64,000 bases of DNA, from contig CAWHOY010000006.1 in the NCBI GenBank assembly GCA_963831155.1, positions 1 to 64,000 of the forward strand, read 5' to 3'. Shown here one piece after another: positions 18,400 through 27,070 of this stretch (its first letter is position 1; each line of letters begins with the position of its first letter). The position numbers and the translations under genes were made by a program. The notes under the pieces are model-generated. The model ran no database searches. It was not told the DNA's origin and saw only the letters and a program-made list of their open reading frames with translations. Origin of the DNA: CAVRXQ01 sp963831155 (lineage in GTDB: Bacteria > Actinomycetota > Acidimicrobiia > Acidimicrobiales > Bog-793).

Positions 18400-18954
18400 T
18401 CAGACGCCGAGCGAGTCGAGGACCTCGACGTTTGGTACCTGCCGGAGCAGCTTGCCGTTGAGAACGATCTTTGATCGGCGGATCCCTGAGCCGAGCAGAA
18501 TGGCTTCGGACTCGATAACCCGCCTATCGACGAGCACTGGCCAAAGCTCCGGCAGCCCGATCGGGGTGATGGCGCCGTACTCCATTCCCGTGAGCGCCAC
18601 CGCGCGCTCAGGTTCGAGAAACGACGCCTTGCGCACATCGAGGGCGCGTCGCGCGAGGCCATTCACGTCAGCTCGCGTCGTCGCGAGCACCGCGCACGCG
18701 CCGAGTCGCTCGACGCCCTCGCGCTTGCCCCCGACGACGACGCAGTTCACGAGCGACGACAGCGGAAGGTCGAAATGGCGCTGCGTAGCTGCGGTGTCCG
18801 ACAATGCAGGATCAATTTCGACGACGCCGACTTCGTCGATCAGACCGGCATCCTCGAGCCAACGTCGCGTCGATTCGCCGAGCAAATCGCCGCGACCGCT
18901 CGCTGAAACTGTCCGGAGCGCTCCGATCGCGAAGATTCCCGCTGATTCGCTCAT
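18400..18954 (-). CDS. YbaK/EbsC-type aminoacyl-tRNA deacylase
   Basis: A 184-residue YbaK/ProX-like protein expected to hydrolyse mischarged aminoacyl-tRNA. The fold is seen as LVNCVVVGGKREGVERLGACAVLATTRADVNGLARRALDVRKASF, then the substrate-pocket loop ALTGMEYGAITPIGLP, and the last strands VIESEAILLGSGIRRSKIVLNG. The start ATG at 18954 overlaps the stop of the DinB gene by four bases, so both are cotranscribed. Which amino acid is cleared cannot be told. Confidence 0.85.
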   Translation of the reverse strand: MSESAGIFAIGALRTVSASGRGDLLGESTRRWLEDAGLIDEVGVVEIDPALSDTAATQRHFDLPLSSLVNCVVVGGKREGVERLGACAVLATTRADVNGLARRALDVRKASFLEPERAVALTGMEYGAITPIGLPELWPVLVDRRVIESEAILLGSGIRRSKIVLNGKLLRQVPNVEVLDSLGV

Positions 18955-19472
18955 GCAAGCGGCGTTTCTGCGCGCCGAAGCACCCCCCGCACGAACTCAG
19001 CCTGACCGACGTGGGCGAGGGCATCACCGATCACACTCATAAGCCGCACGCCAAGCGTGACGGGTGGATCCCACCGCCGGTCGACGACGCGATCTAAGTC
19101 GTTCCCGGACAGCGTCGACACGTATCGGAGGACCGCTTCGTGGACCGCATCGAAGTAACCGAGCAGCAGCGGCACCGGTGATGTCACCGCCGCGACCTCG
19201 GACGAGCCGTGACCGTAGCCCGTGTCCCGCGAATCGAACGGGAGGTCGAATCGCTCTTGCCAGCCGCCCGCATCCCAGATCTGATCCATCTCCGCGGCGT
19301 GAGCCAGGTGATCGTCTTCGACCCTGGTCAAGTGCCACACCAGCCAGCCGATCGAATTCGCGTCCTCGTCGAGGCGCGCGACGAGCTCTTCCTGAGAGAG
19401 GCCATCGAGCACCCCGCGGACCGAATCCGCGACCCTCCCGAACGCATCGAGGTACACCTCAGCGACGTCCAT
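18951..19472 (-). CDS. DinB/DUF664 family mycothiol-transferase-like protein
   Basis: A four-helix-bundle protein of about 173 residues. Conserved metal-binding histidines lie in SIGWLVWHLTRVEDDHLAH and near the C terminus in GDALAHVGQAEFVRG. The family contains mycothiol-dependent S-transferases of actinobacteria and DinB-like proteins. The role is therefore probably thiol transfer or detoxification in the cytosol. ATG 19472 (MDVAEVYLDAF) is chosen over the upstream Gly/Arg-rich extension. The gene is followed by, and overlaps, the YbaK-type gene. Confidence 0.82.
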   Translation of the reverse strand: MDVAEVYLDAFGRVADSVRGVLDGLSQEELVARLDEDANSIGWLVWHLTRVEDDHLAHAAEMDQIWDAGGWQERFDLPFDSRDTGYGHGSSEVAAVTSPVPLLLGYFDAVHEAVLRYVSTLSGNDLDRVVDRRWDPPVTLGVRLMSVIGDALAHVGQAEFVRGVLRRAETPLA

Positions 19473-19636
19473 CCCATGACCTCCGACTCGTCTCGATCCG
19501 CAGGCTCCAACAGTTCCGCAGGCACCGGCGCGCGTGCCAGTCAAGAAAGGGAAAGGGCGAAGCGAGTTCGTCCGTAGGGTCCTGTCACAACAAAGAGCGA
19601 CGAGAAGTCCCTGATCACCGAAAGGACTAGTTGCGT

Positions 19637-19933
19637 ATGCCTGAAACGTGCAGCCACCTCGGCACTGTGGCGGAAGTCACGCCCTCAAGCACCGGCTGCG
19701 AAGACTGCTTGCCTATCGGCGGGCAGTGGGTGCACCTGCGACTCTGCATGATCTGCGGCCACGTCGGCTGCTGCGACAGCTCGCCGAATCGCCATGCGAC
19801 CGCACACTGGCGAGCGCACGGAGACCATCCGCTGATCCGTTCCTACGAGCCGGGAGAGGACTGGTGGTGGTGTTACCCCGACGAACTCCTTTTCGAAGTC
19901 GAAGGCGCGCCGCCCGCACCGTCGCATCCATAG
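19637..19933 (+). CDS. UBP-type zinc finger protein
   Basis: A 98-residue protein consisting almost wholly of a ZnF-UBP domain: CSHL, GCEDCLPIGGQWVHLRLCMICGHVGCCDSS, NRHATAHWRAHGDHPLIRSYEPGEDWWWCYPD. The ordered Cys/His pairs indicate several bound zinc ions. In eukaryotes this domain binds ubiquitin C-termini, but in actinobacteria it is free-standing with unknown partners. ATG 19637 fits; an in-frame TTG lies six bases upstream. Confidence 0.88.
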   Translation: MPETCSHLGTVAEVTPSSTGCEDCLPIGGQWVHLRLCMICGHVGCCDSSPNRHATAHWRAHGDHPLIRSYEPGEDWWWCYPDELLFEVEGAPPAPSHP

Positions 19934-20151
19934 CCGAACCTCAGCGCAGGACGCGTCACGGACCGGCGGAGTGGTCGAATCCAAAAGAGCAGCCTCGATG
20001 AACCATTGCCTCGCTGAGACGAATTGCGCGCGAGATGCGCCGTCGTCGTCATCCAGACCCGAGCGTCGGCCTAGGAGCGCGAAGAATGTGGTCTTACTAG
20101 CGTCTCCTTCGCAGCATGCGGCTGCGCCGCGCTCAACGTGGAGGACCGCCG

Positions 20152-20820
20152 TTGCGCCGAATTTCAGTTGTGCTGCTTTTGCCTCTCGCTCTCGGGTTCG
20201 CGACCTCCGCCGGCGCGGTCACAGGTCGCGGCGAATCTGCGAATCAGTACGTGCTGGCGGCGGGTAAAGCGCTTGGGTCGGCGAGATCCTTAAGACTCTC
20301 TGGCTCGATAAGGGAGTCGTCAGGTTCCGAAGTCGTGGATCTCGTGATTTACTCGGACAACGATCTCAACGGCAGCCTTACGATCGCCGGTGATCTTGTC
20401 GACGTGACTCGCATTGGCGAGACCGATTACTACCGAGCACCGCCGGCGTTCTGGGAGAGCGCTGGAAAGCTTCCGGCGATCCTCGCAAAGAGTCTCGCTC
20501 CGGATTGGATCAGTCTTCCAAATTCGAGTTCCGACGGAATGGGGACCAGCTTCGACTTTGCGGGACTCGTTTCGTCACTCGAGTCGGATCCGGGATTGAC
20601 GCTCGTTGGCCATCAGAAGGTAGACGGCCACACCGCGGTCGGCGTCAAGACCAAGAACGGGGACGTGCTTTGGGTCGCTGCCTCCGGAAAGCCGTATCCG
20701 ATCTCCGATGTCCGCCCGGGAACTGGCACCGGCAGCGGAACGCTGACGTTCAGCGGCTGGAATGCCTTCAAGCTGCCAACTGCTCCTAAAAAGTCGTACG
20801 CGTTGTCGTCGCTCCACTGA
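20152..20820 (+). CDS. Secreted LppX/LprG-like protein without a lipobox
   Basis: About 222 residues. A signal peptide (LRRISVVLLLPLALGFATSAGA) is followed by a mature domain with alternating strands (LRLSGSIRESSGSEVVDLVIYSDNDLNGSLTIAGDLVDVTRIGETDYYRAP), which resembles the LppX/LprAFG lipid-carrier fold. No cysteine follows the signal, so it is not a lipoprotein. TTG 20152 has GGAGG six bases upstream and gives a normal-length signal. ATG 20116 lies in frame but without a ribosome site. The function is inferred only from fold resemblance. Confidence 0.65.
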   Translation: MRRISVVLLLPLALGFATSAGAVTGRGESANQYVLAAGKALGSARSLRLSGSIRESSGSEVVDLVIYSDNDLNGSLTIAGDLVDVTRIGETDYYRAPPAFWESAGKLPAILAKSLAPDWISLPNSSSDGMGTSFDFAGLVSSLESDPGLTLVGHQKVDGHTAVGVKTKNGDVLWVAASGKPYPISDVRPGTGTGSGTLTFSGWNAFKLPTAPKKSYALSSLH

Positions 20821-20918
20821 GCGTCAACGAACAGCTAAAGCGAGCGAGCTCGCATTTCGCGGGCTGCGCCAACCTTGCCGAGCAGATCAGCAAGGGCGTG
20901 ATCATCGCGGCGCACTCC

Positions 20919-21206
20919 TCAGAACCGTCGCGCTTTGTGCTCCCGCCAGCCATCGCCCGCCGGACGCCATCCGGATTGGTAAGCGAGCACGACCGCACCG
21001 AGTTGCGAACTTACGCCGAGTTTCGAAGTGATCGCGCGAATCTGAGTCCTGACCGTGGGAAGCGAAACGTAATCCTCGTCGCAGATCTGCCGGGCGGTCG
21101 CGCCACTCATCAATTTGAACAGCACGTTCTGCTCGCGCGGGCTCAGTTTCTCTAAAGCCTCCAAGCTCGTGGCGTCCGTGCCCCCTCCGGTTGTGCTTGC
21201 TAACAC
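20919..21206 (-). CDS. Small LuxR-type DNA-binding regulator
   Basis: About 95 residues consisting almost entirely of a LuxR helix-turn-helix: LEKLSPREQNVLFKLMSGATARQICDEDYVSLPTVRTQIRAITSKLGVSSQLGAVVLA. No receiver domain lies in this frame, so it acts either as a bare DNA-binding protein or with an unlinked partner. GTG 21206 is preferred because GGAGG ends five bases before it. ATG 21221 and a longer open frame to 21554 also exist, but the extra part looks non-coding. Confidence 0.75.
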   Translation of the reverse strand: MLASTTGGGTDATSLEALEKLSPREQNVLFKLMSGATARQICDEDYVSLPTVRTQIRAITSKLGVSSQLGAVVLAYQSGWRPAGDGWREHKARRF

Positions 21207-21232
21207 CTGGACCTCCGTCATCAATGACAATG

Positions 21233-21244
21233 ATGTAACTACAT
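21233..21244. promoter_or_regulatory. AT-rich palindrome upstream of the LuxR-type gene
   Basis: ATGTA-AC-TACAT is a perfect inverted repeat about 30 bases upstream of the LuxR-type start, in an unusually AT-rich patch with repeated AATGA motifs. It may be an operator, perhaps autoregulatory. The rest of 21207-21569 shows no gene. Confidence 0.35.
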
Positions 21245-21516
21245 TACTGTCACTTAGGTTTGGGTGCGCTATCCAGGCGTGACGAGTTAGATCAAAGAGC
21301 CGCAAAGAGCCCAATTCCGCTCCAGATCCGGACGAACAGGGTGTCGCAAGAGTCGCAATGTGGACTGGCTCAGCTGGCACGTCGTTTCCTGAAAGGGCGA
21401 TTGACGCGACTGCCGGCACAACGACACCGGTTGGCCCGCGCTCGGGGGAAGGATCCTTCAGATAACTCGCCGAAGGGTTCAGACGTTGGGACCAGGTGTC
21501 GTTTCGGCATGCCGGG

Positions 21517-21544
21517 AGACGGGGCGCCCTCGGGCGCCCCGTCT
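21517..21544. terminator. Strong hairpin downstream of the surface-protein gene
   Basis: AGACGGGGCGCC and GGCGCCCCGTCT form a perfect 12-bp stem with a CTCG loop, 26 bases past the stop of the large secreted protein gene. It is a likely intrinsic-type terminator, although no T-run is obvious. Confidence 0.7.
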
Positions 21545-21569
21545 CGATCGGCACCAGTTGGTGAGGCCG

Positions 21570-23468
21570 TTACTTCAGGCCGAGCATCCTGGCCTTGAGG
21601 AGACGCCGCTCCAGTTTGAGAGCCGCCAGCCGCTTCAAAGCGGCACGGTGAGCAGCACCCTTGAGGAGGTGGAGCGCCTTCTCGATTGACTTCATCGCCG
21701 CATTCACCCTGGCGAGCCCAACCTCGTCCCTGAGGAGCGGCCCGTTCACCGGGCTGCTTAGCCCAGCCGATGAATTGGCGTCGGAGCCGGCGACAGCCGC
21801 CGGACCTGCGTCATCGCCGGCGACAGCCGCCGGACCTGCGTCATTGCCGGCGACAGCCCCCGCACCTGCGGTCGCCGCGACAGCGTTCGTCCACGTGACG
21901 ATCGTGTCCGACGGGCCCTCGCTCATCGTGACGTCGACCGACGAGGTTGTGCCCGCGCTGCCGAGCATCAGGTTCGTCAGCACAGGTTCCATCGTCGGCG
22001 TCGCGACGCCGCCTTCGTGCACCGTGACGTCTGTGAAGTTCGAGGTGATCCCCGTCGCCATCAAAGTAGGCGTCGCCGCTTCTGTGACGAGCTGCGTCGA
22101 GTTGTACGGCAGGCCGGTGATAGTCGCACACGGCCCGTTGGGGAGCGTCACCACGACGGTGGTTGACCCCGGGGCGATCGCACCCGAAGAGTCGGAGACG
22201 TACTGCGGTCCGGCAACGGTAAACGTGTACGTACCCGTGTCAGGCGTCGCCACCTTGCAGATCTCCAACGTCGACGGGTCTGCGAGCTCGTCCGTGTACC
22301 AGACGACCGCCTCATCGCCGGGCGACCCAGACGAGGTCACCGGAGTGCCGATGATGACTTGCTCGATCCCATCAGCGAGGTCGGGGTAACCCGTGACAAC
22401 CGATTCAGCGCCATAGGCGTTGATCGATTCCACTTTCGTCCCAGGTGTCGGGAGCTCGGTGACCGTGACCACCGTTCCGGGCCGGTAGGCGGTCGGGAAC
22501 GAGCACTGCTCACCGGCCACCCCTGGCACGAGGGTGAAGGAGCCGCTCGGAGGCGTGTTGGGTCCCGCAGGACCGGTCGCCGTCTCCGTGAACGTGTAGC
22601 TCGTGTCCGTGCCGTTCGGCTGGGTTGAATAATCACCGTCGTCGAATGCCTTGCAGACCTCGAAGTCAACGACGTCGTCGGTGTAGGTGACGACGCTCAA
22701 CTGGGACTCGTTCGTGTTGGGGGTGACAATGACCGTCGCTGTGCCCGTCGTCAGGTCCGGGTTGCCAGAAATGGTCGTGTCAAAGATCGGCGTCGTGGTC
22801 GAGTCATCGTTCTCGTACGCCGTGATCCCCGTCACGTACAGGTTCGTCCCGGCCTCCGTCACCGTCAGGTCTCCAGCCGGCACCTCGATCGGAAGGCTGC
22901 AGTAACCGGCTGTCACCGCCACAGTCGACGCGTAGCCGTCTTCGCCGGAAAGGTTGAACCCGTAGTCGCCCGTCAAGCCGGAGCCGGCCGCCGCGTTCTT
23001 GCAGATTTTGGCGTAGCCCGTGATCAACGCGTTGGTGAAATACACCTCTGAGTCGTTCCCAGCCGCGACCGAGACGTCGGCATCCTGGCCGGAGTCGCTG
23101 GACGCCAGGATGTAGTCCTGGCCCGGATTTTCTGTGATAGCCGTCACCTGGTACCACGGCTCAGATGCCTCGGTGATGGTGTAGGTGTTCGCCGGATCGA
23201 CGGGAAGTGGAACGCTGCAGTACCCCGCGGTGACCGACACGGTGTCGACGACGAGGGGCGGGGTGGTTCCATCTTGGGTGATCGTGAACCCGAAGCTCGC
23301 CGAGGTGTCAACGCTAATGGGCGGGGTCGAGAAGGTCTTGCAGATCTTGATATAGCCATCGGTTTGCGCGCCCGCCGTCGTCGCGATCGCCCCGACGAGC
23401 ACGAGAGACCCTCCTACGAGCGCTAGCAGGGCTCCGACGCTCCTCAATCTCCTAAATGGTCTTTTCAT
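21570..23468 (-). CDS. Large secreted surface protein with four 'ICK' repeats
   Basis: A 632-residue exported protein. The signal peptide has a basic start (MKRPFRRLRS), a hydrophobic core and an ATTAGAQ cleavage region. Four related beta-rich modules begin GYIKICKTF, GYAKICKNA, DFEVCKAF and LEICKVAT. Each has a second Cys about 50 residues later (AGYCSVPL, AGYCSLPI, GEQCSFP, NGPCATITGL) and a VTEA strand, so each could hold one disulfide. A short Ala/Gly linker repeats AVAGDDAGPA, and the last ~70 residues are strongly basic (KLERRLLKARMLGLK). There is no LPXTG motif. AAGGAGAG lies five bases before ATG 23468. It is probably a cell-surface or S-layer-like structural protein; the function is unknown. 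Confidence 0.75.
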   Translation of the reverse strand: MKRPFRRLRSVGALLALVGGSLVLVGAIATTAGAQTDGYIKICKTFSTPPISVDTSASFGFTITQDGTTPPLVVDTVSVTAGYCSVPLPVDPANTYTITEASEPWYQVTAITENPGQDYILASSDSGQDADVSVAAGNDSEVYFTNALITGYAKICKNAAAGSGLTGDYGFNLSGEDGYASTVAVTAGYCSLPIEVPAGDLTVTEAGTNLYVTGITAYENDDSTTTPIFDTTISGNPDLTTGTATVIVTPNTNESQLSVVTYTDDVVDFEVCKAFDDGDYSTQPNGTDTSYTFTETATGPAGPNTPPSGSFTLVPGVAGEQCSFPTAYRPGTVVTVTELPTPGTKVESINAYGAESVVTGYPDLADGIEQVIIGTPVTSSGSPGDEAVVWYTDELADPSTLEICKVATPDTGTYTFTVAGPQYVSDSSGAIAPGSTTVVVTLPNGPCATITGLPYNSTQLVTEAATPTLMATGITSNFTDVTVHEGGVATPTMEPVLTNLMLGSAGTTSSVDVTMSEGPSDTIVTWTNAVAATAGAGAVAGNDAGPAAVAGDDAGPAAVAGSDANSSAGLSSPVNGPLLRDEVGLARVNAAMKSIEKALHLLKGAAHRAALKRLAALKLERRLLKARMLGLK

Positions 23469-24167
23469 TCCCTCTCCTTTTGGTCACGGCGGCGGCATTT
23501 ATTTACTTTTAGATGGCGTGAACCATTGCGGTTAGAACTTCGCCGTAGATAGTCGGGCGCGGTTGCTCCGGCAGCCATCTCTTTCTTGCCCGCGGTGTGG
23601 CAGGGACGAATGGCTTAACTCTTCCGGCGCGCTGCGACAAGGCGGGAATGGCCTAGATTTCGCCCGTTTTTTGGTCAATCCCCTCCGGCCGTCGGTTGCC
23701 AGACAACAAGCCGTCGGCCCGCTTGGCAGATAAAAAAGGCAAGGCAATGTCGATAACGCGGCAAGGCTCGCCTGCGCGATTGACCCAGTGCGCCTAACGA
23801 ACTATCACCAGGACTAGCTCACATCCGTACATATATGGCGACGTCGTTACGACCATGTAACGATGAAACGACGTTCGCCACAAAATTGACCGACGACGAT
23901 CGTGGGTGACAAGCCGTAGGAAATCTGCTGGCAGCCCCAACGGGGTTCGAACGAACTGCACCCGACGTCGGCGTCCGCGCCACCCGCCAGTTCCCGAAGG
24001 ATTCACAAGAGACAGTTGAAGCGGACCGCTGACGCCATTTGATCGTTCCGCAACCTCACCGCGCGATGAAGCGCGATCTGGCAGACGATCTGACTTTCAC
24101 CCGGCGGCGAATCGAGGGCAGGCATCCGTACACCTCGGCGAGGCCCTCGATCGGCTAAGCACAGAAC
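23469..24167. other. Gene-poor interval upstream of the surface protein
   Basis: No convincing gene is seen in about 700 bases. Near 23472-23520 lies the AT-rich leader of the surface-protein gene. GCCGTCGG occurs twice around 23687-23717. At 23929 there is a 24-base copy of the tRNA-Glu 3' end (annotated separately). Short frames on both strands lack start sites and protein-like sequence. Confidence 0.5.
23929..23952 (-). repeat. Partial tRNA-Glu 3' end (attachment-site remnant)
   Basis: Twenty-four bases, starting TGGCAGCCCCAACG and ending GGTTCGAAC, match exactly the CCA end, acceptor and T-arm half of tRNA-Glu at 58716. The match stops in the T-arm and no 5' half exists. Such fragments are left where an element integrated into the tRNA gene. 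It would be the oldest, leftmost att copy. Confidence 0.6.
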
Positions 24168-24590
24168 ATGGTTCCAATTACTGATGCCGTCCGCGAAGTC
24201 CTCGAAGGTAAGCACCTTGCCCACCTGGTAACGCTCAACGAGGACGGCAGCCCTCACGTCACTATCGTTTGGGTCGGTCTCGAAGGAGACGAAGTCGTAG
24301 CGGCTCATCTCGGCTCGTGGAAAAAGGTGCGAAATATTCAGCACGACGCGCGCGTTGCGTTGTCTATCGAGACCGGCCGCGTCGGCCCGGGTGGCCTCGA
24401 CGAATACTTGGTGCTTTACGGTGCGGCTCGCATTACCGAAGGCGGCGCTCCGGAACTTCTCCAGCGGCTCGCGCTGACCTATATGGGTCCAAATGTGAAG
24501 TTTCCGCCCGTCGACAATCCGCCACCTGGATACATCACAAGGATCGAGGTTGAGCGTGTAGCGGGAAATGGCGATTGGACGTCCAAATAG
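24168..24590 (+). CDS. PPOX-class F420-dependent oxidoreductase-like protein
   Basis: A 140-residue split-barrel flavin/deazaflavin protein: VLEGKHLAHLVTLNEDGSPHVTIVWVGLEGDEVVAAH, WKKVRNIQHDARVALSIE, and the C-terminal strand GYITRIEVERVAGNGDW. The pattern is that of the actinobacterial PPOX class F420-dependent family, which reduces substrates using reduced cofactor F420. ATG 24168 is the only sensible start. It is the first gene inside the region bounded by the tRNA remnants. Confidence 0.88.
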   Translation: MVPITDAVREVLEGKHLAHLVTLNEDGSPHVTIVWVGLEGDEVVAAHLGSWKKVRNIQHDARVALSIETGRVGPGGLDEYLVLYGAARITEGGAPELLQRLALTYMGPNVKFPPVDNPPPGYITRIEVERVAGNGDWTSK

Positions 24591-24785
24591 TCATTAGTTC
24601 TAGATGTACCTCATCCGGCGACCTGGGACGCTCGCTTCGGCAAGGCGTTCGGTTTTTTGGGACACTTGAGGCGACTACGGCGCTTCAATTCCGCCGAGGT
24701 TCGGGCTGAAGCCAAGCTTCAATATCTGCCGGTATTCGAAAACTCGCACGAGTCATTCTCGTGCTCCCTGTGAGAGAGTGCCCCG

Positions 24786-25730
24786 ATGACGGAACGCGCA
24801 CCATCGTCGCGCTTTCGACACGTCGAGGTTGCCAAGTACCAAACAGGACACGCGCGACAAGTCGCAGAGCTCGAATCGGCCGTGTTGCCTGTCTCGCCGG
24901 GAACGCTTGATTATCAACTGGCCCTGCCATCGCGGTTTGCCTTGACCGAGATCGGGCAAGACAACGGTCGTGTTGCCGGCTTTCTCGATACGCGCGCCGA
25001 GGAGTCGGATCTCTTCTCGCTGCGAATCAGCGTCGCGCCCGATGCTCGCCAGCAGGGTCTCGGAGGGTATTTGTTCGAGCGCGCGATGAGGTTCGCGAGG
25101 GAGTGCCATCCGCGCCCGAAGGTGCGAGGGAGATTGAACGACGCGGACGTCTCGTCTCTCGAATGGACGAGGCGGAGAGGTTTCGAAGAGTTTGCACACC
25201 GGACAGGGATGGCGCGAGATCTGCAAGAGGACGCCGACGAGCTCGAGCAGGCCGCGGCTGAAGCACGCCAGCGAATTGGCGTTGACGTCGTGAGTTGGCC
25301 GTCGAGTCCGATGGCTGGCGACTGGGAATCACTCGCCGGGCTAGTGGCAAGGTGCATCAGCGGGACCAAGGACTCAGCCGCCAGTGGAGGTCTTTCCGCC
25401 GGATTCGTCCGATTTCTCGCCCCGAATCCGCCCGGCGTGCTGATCGCGTCGCGTGATGGCGCGCCGGCCGGCTTGGCGAGCATCTCCTGCGAACGAGACC
25501 GGACCTGGAACACCTGGTTCACGGGCATCGTCCCCCAATCACGAGGAATGGGACTTGCTCGGGCCTTGAAGCTCACGACGATGGCGCTCGCTCGGCGGGA
25601 AGGCGGTCATCGGATCACCGGATTCAACGACGTCAAAAACGCGCCGATCCTTCATCTCAACGAGTCGCTCGGCTTTGAGCGGTGTCACGGCTTCCGGTTG
25701 GTCGAGAGCGCGCCGACCTCGGGAAATTAG
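24786..25730 (+). CDS. Tandem GNAT N-acetyltransferase
   Basis: A 314-residue protein with two GNAT folds. The first has the acetyl-CoA loop VAPDARQQGLGGYLFERAMRFA (residues about 80-100), and the second has GIVPQSRGMGLARALKLTTMAL (about 245-265) followed by NAPILHLNESLGFER, the usual end of motif B. A helical linker (EDADELEQAAAEARQRIG) joins them. Tandem GNATs often acetylate small amines or antibiotics, but the substrate is not visible here. ATG 24786 begins the coding stretch. Confidence 0.85.
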   Translation: MTERAPSSRFRHVEVAKYQTGHARQVAELESAVLPVSPGTLDYQLALPSRFALTEIGQDNGRVAGFLDTRAEESDLFSLRISVAPDARQQGLGGYLFERAMRFARECHPRPKVRGRLNDADVSSLEWTRRRGFEEFAHRTGMARDLQEDADELEQAAAEARQRIGVDVVSWPSSPMAGDWESLAGLVARCISGTKDSAASGGLSAGFVRFLAPNPPGVLIASRDGAPAGLASISCERDRTWNTWFTGIVPQSRGMGLARALKLTTMALARREGGHRITGFNDVKNAPILHLNESLGFERCHGFRLVESAPTSGN

Positions 25731-25881
25731 GCGCTCATTTCGTTGAGGAGCGGCCCAAGACAGCGCACAGACCCGGCGCTCAGGGGCACCGGCGCCGACG
25801 GCTCAGCCGAGCGTTTTGAGATCCCTCGAGTACGGATGTGGCGTCGGAGCTTCGCTGTCGGACGTCACACCATTCTCGCTC

Positions 25882-26244
25882 TCAGCTGGTGAGATGGGCG
25901 AGTTCCTCGAAGTCCTCAGAACCAGCGGGTACTACGCAGAACAACAGTCCGCCGGGATCGCGAAGGACCGTCCACTCAGCCTGCCGCTGCACGATCTCTG
26001 CTCCAGCCTCGACGATCCGCGAGACCTCGGCTTCAAGATCGTCGGTCTCGATATCGACGTGGATGCGGCTGGTCCCTTCCTGTAAGAGCTGCACCATTAC
26101 GGGGCCGAGTGCCGCGGGATGTTCAAGCACGTGATATTCGGGGTACTTGCTTCCCCGGCGGATATCGGCCCCGAGCGCGGTTTGCCAAAAGTCACGCGCT
26201 GCTTCGTGTACATCCGAAGGGAAATCGAAGACGATCGTGCGCAT
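25882..26244 (-). CDS. VOC (glyoxalase-like) family protein
   Basis: About 120 residues, one vicinal-oxygen-chelate domain pair: MRTIVFDFPSDVHEAARDFWQTALG, HVLEHPAALGPVMVQLLQEGTSRIHVDIETDDLEAEVSRIVEAGAE, DPGGLLFCVVP. The His and Glu positions fit metal coordination. The members of this subgroup are mostly uncharacterised and linked to detoxification or antibiotic resistance. ATG 26244 is favoured over the codon at 26259. Confidence 0.85.
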   Translation of the reverse strand: MRTIVFDFPSDVHEAARDFWQTALGADIRRGSKYPEYHVLEHPAALGPVMVQLLQEGTSRIHVDIETDDLEAEVSRIVEAGAEIVQRQAEWTVLRDPGGLLFCVVPAGSEDFEELAHLTS

Positions 26245-26409
26245 CAGGATTCGGTGCACAAATACAGCCTATGACTCGACACTGACGGCTTTCTCCACGT
26301 TCTCAGCCGAGTGCCTGATATTTCCCAGACCTGATCACCCGGCGCGGAACGCTGAGCAGCTGTTTCGAAGCGAATCCTGGTTCGACCCCGATTCGCGGAG
26401 ACCATCAGG

Positions 26410-27027
26410 TCAGCGACGACGCAGTACCGAATCCACGAAGAGCTCGGAAACGTCGGCAGCGAGTTGGTCGATATCGGCCGAGTCGACGCGGCCCGCGAGC
26501 CAGCCGCTGATCCAAAGGCTCGCGAGCCCGTGCACGATCGACCACGCGCTGACGCCGACGAGCACTGGATCCAAGTCGCCTAGCGAACCCTCTAAGCGGC
26601 ACCGTTCGATCGTCGCGCTCAGCAACGAGTAGGCAGCGTCGGTTGCCTGAGCAAGTTCGGGCGCGTCTTCGTCGAGCGCATCGAGCCGGAACATCACTTC
26701 AAATTGCGCCGGCTCGGACACCGCGAAGCGGACGTAACCCCGGCCCACGGCCGCAAGCGTGTTCGGCCCATCTGTCCGGCCGACACGACCCAACTCCTGG
26801 AGCACCGATTGCGCCAGCCGGCGGTATCCCTGGACCGCGAATGCGGTGAGAAGTCCCGCCTTACTGCCAAAGTGATGCGCCGGCGCGGCGTGCGAGACGC
26901 CCGCCCTTCGGGCGACGTCGCGCAGTGACAACGCGCTGGCTCCGCCTTCTCGAACCGCGTCGTCGACCGCCTGCAACAGAGCGGCAGGCAGGTCGCCTTC
27001 CCTCTTGGCCACACCGCATCTTGACAT
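26410..27027 (-). CDS. TetR family transcriptional regulator
   Basis: A 205-residue TetR repressor. The N-terminal helix-turn-helix reads ALSLRDVARRAGVSHAAPAHHFGSKAGLLTAFA, and the remaining roughly 130 residues form an all-helical ligand-binding domain of the TetR C-terminal WHG type. It is divergent from the mycothiol-dependent enzyme gene at 27071. A perfect palindrome lies between the two starts, so repression of both is likely. The ligand is unknown. Confidence 0.9.
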   Translation of the reverse strand: MSRCGVAKREGDLPAALLQAVDDAVREGGASALSLRDVARRAGVSHAAPAHHFGSKAGLLTAFAVQGYRRLAQSVLQELGRVGRTDGPNTLAAVGRGYVRFAVSEPAQFEVMFRLDALDEDAPELAQATDAAYSLLSATIERCRLEGSLGDLDPVLVGVSAWSIVHGLASLWISGWLAGRVDSADIDQLAADVSELFVDSVLRRR

Positions 27028-27038
27028 TGGCGGTTTAA

Positions 27039-27053
27039 CTTGACAGTGTCAAG
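27039..27053. promoter_or_regulatory. TetR operator palindrome
   Basis: CTTGACA-G-TGTCAAG is a perfect 15-bp palindrome located between the divergent TetR and mycothiol-dependent enzyme starts. A further CTTGACA half-site lies at about 27019. Its position over a TTGACA-type promoter element strongly suggests the TetR operator. Confidence 0.7.
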
Positions 27054-27070
27054 TACGATCGGAGGTGGTC

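Noticed and set aside
21222..21554. N-terminal extension of the LuxR-type gene (receiver-like domain)
   Set aside because: The extra residues have no receiver features, include palindromic promoter-like DNA, and lie across a strong hairpin. The GTG with GGAGG at 21206 is better.
23520..23760. Riboswitch-like leader before the surface protein gene
   Set aside because: The leader is long with repeated GCCGTCGG, but no known riboswitch core could be matched by eye.
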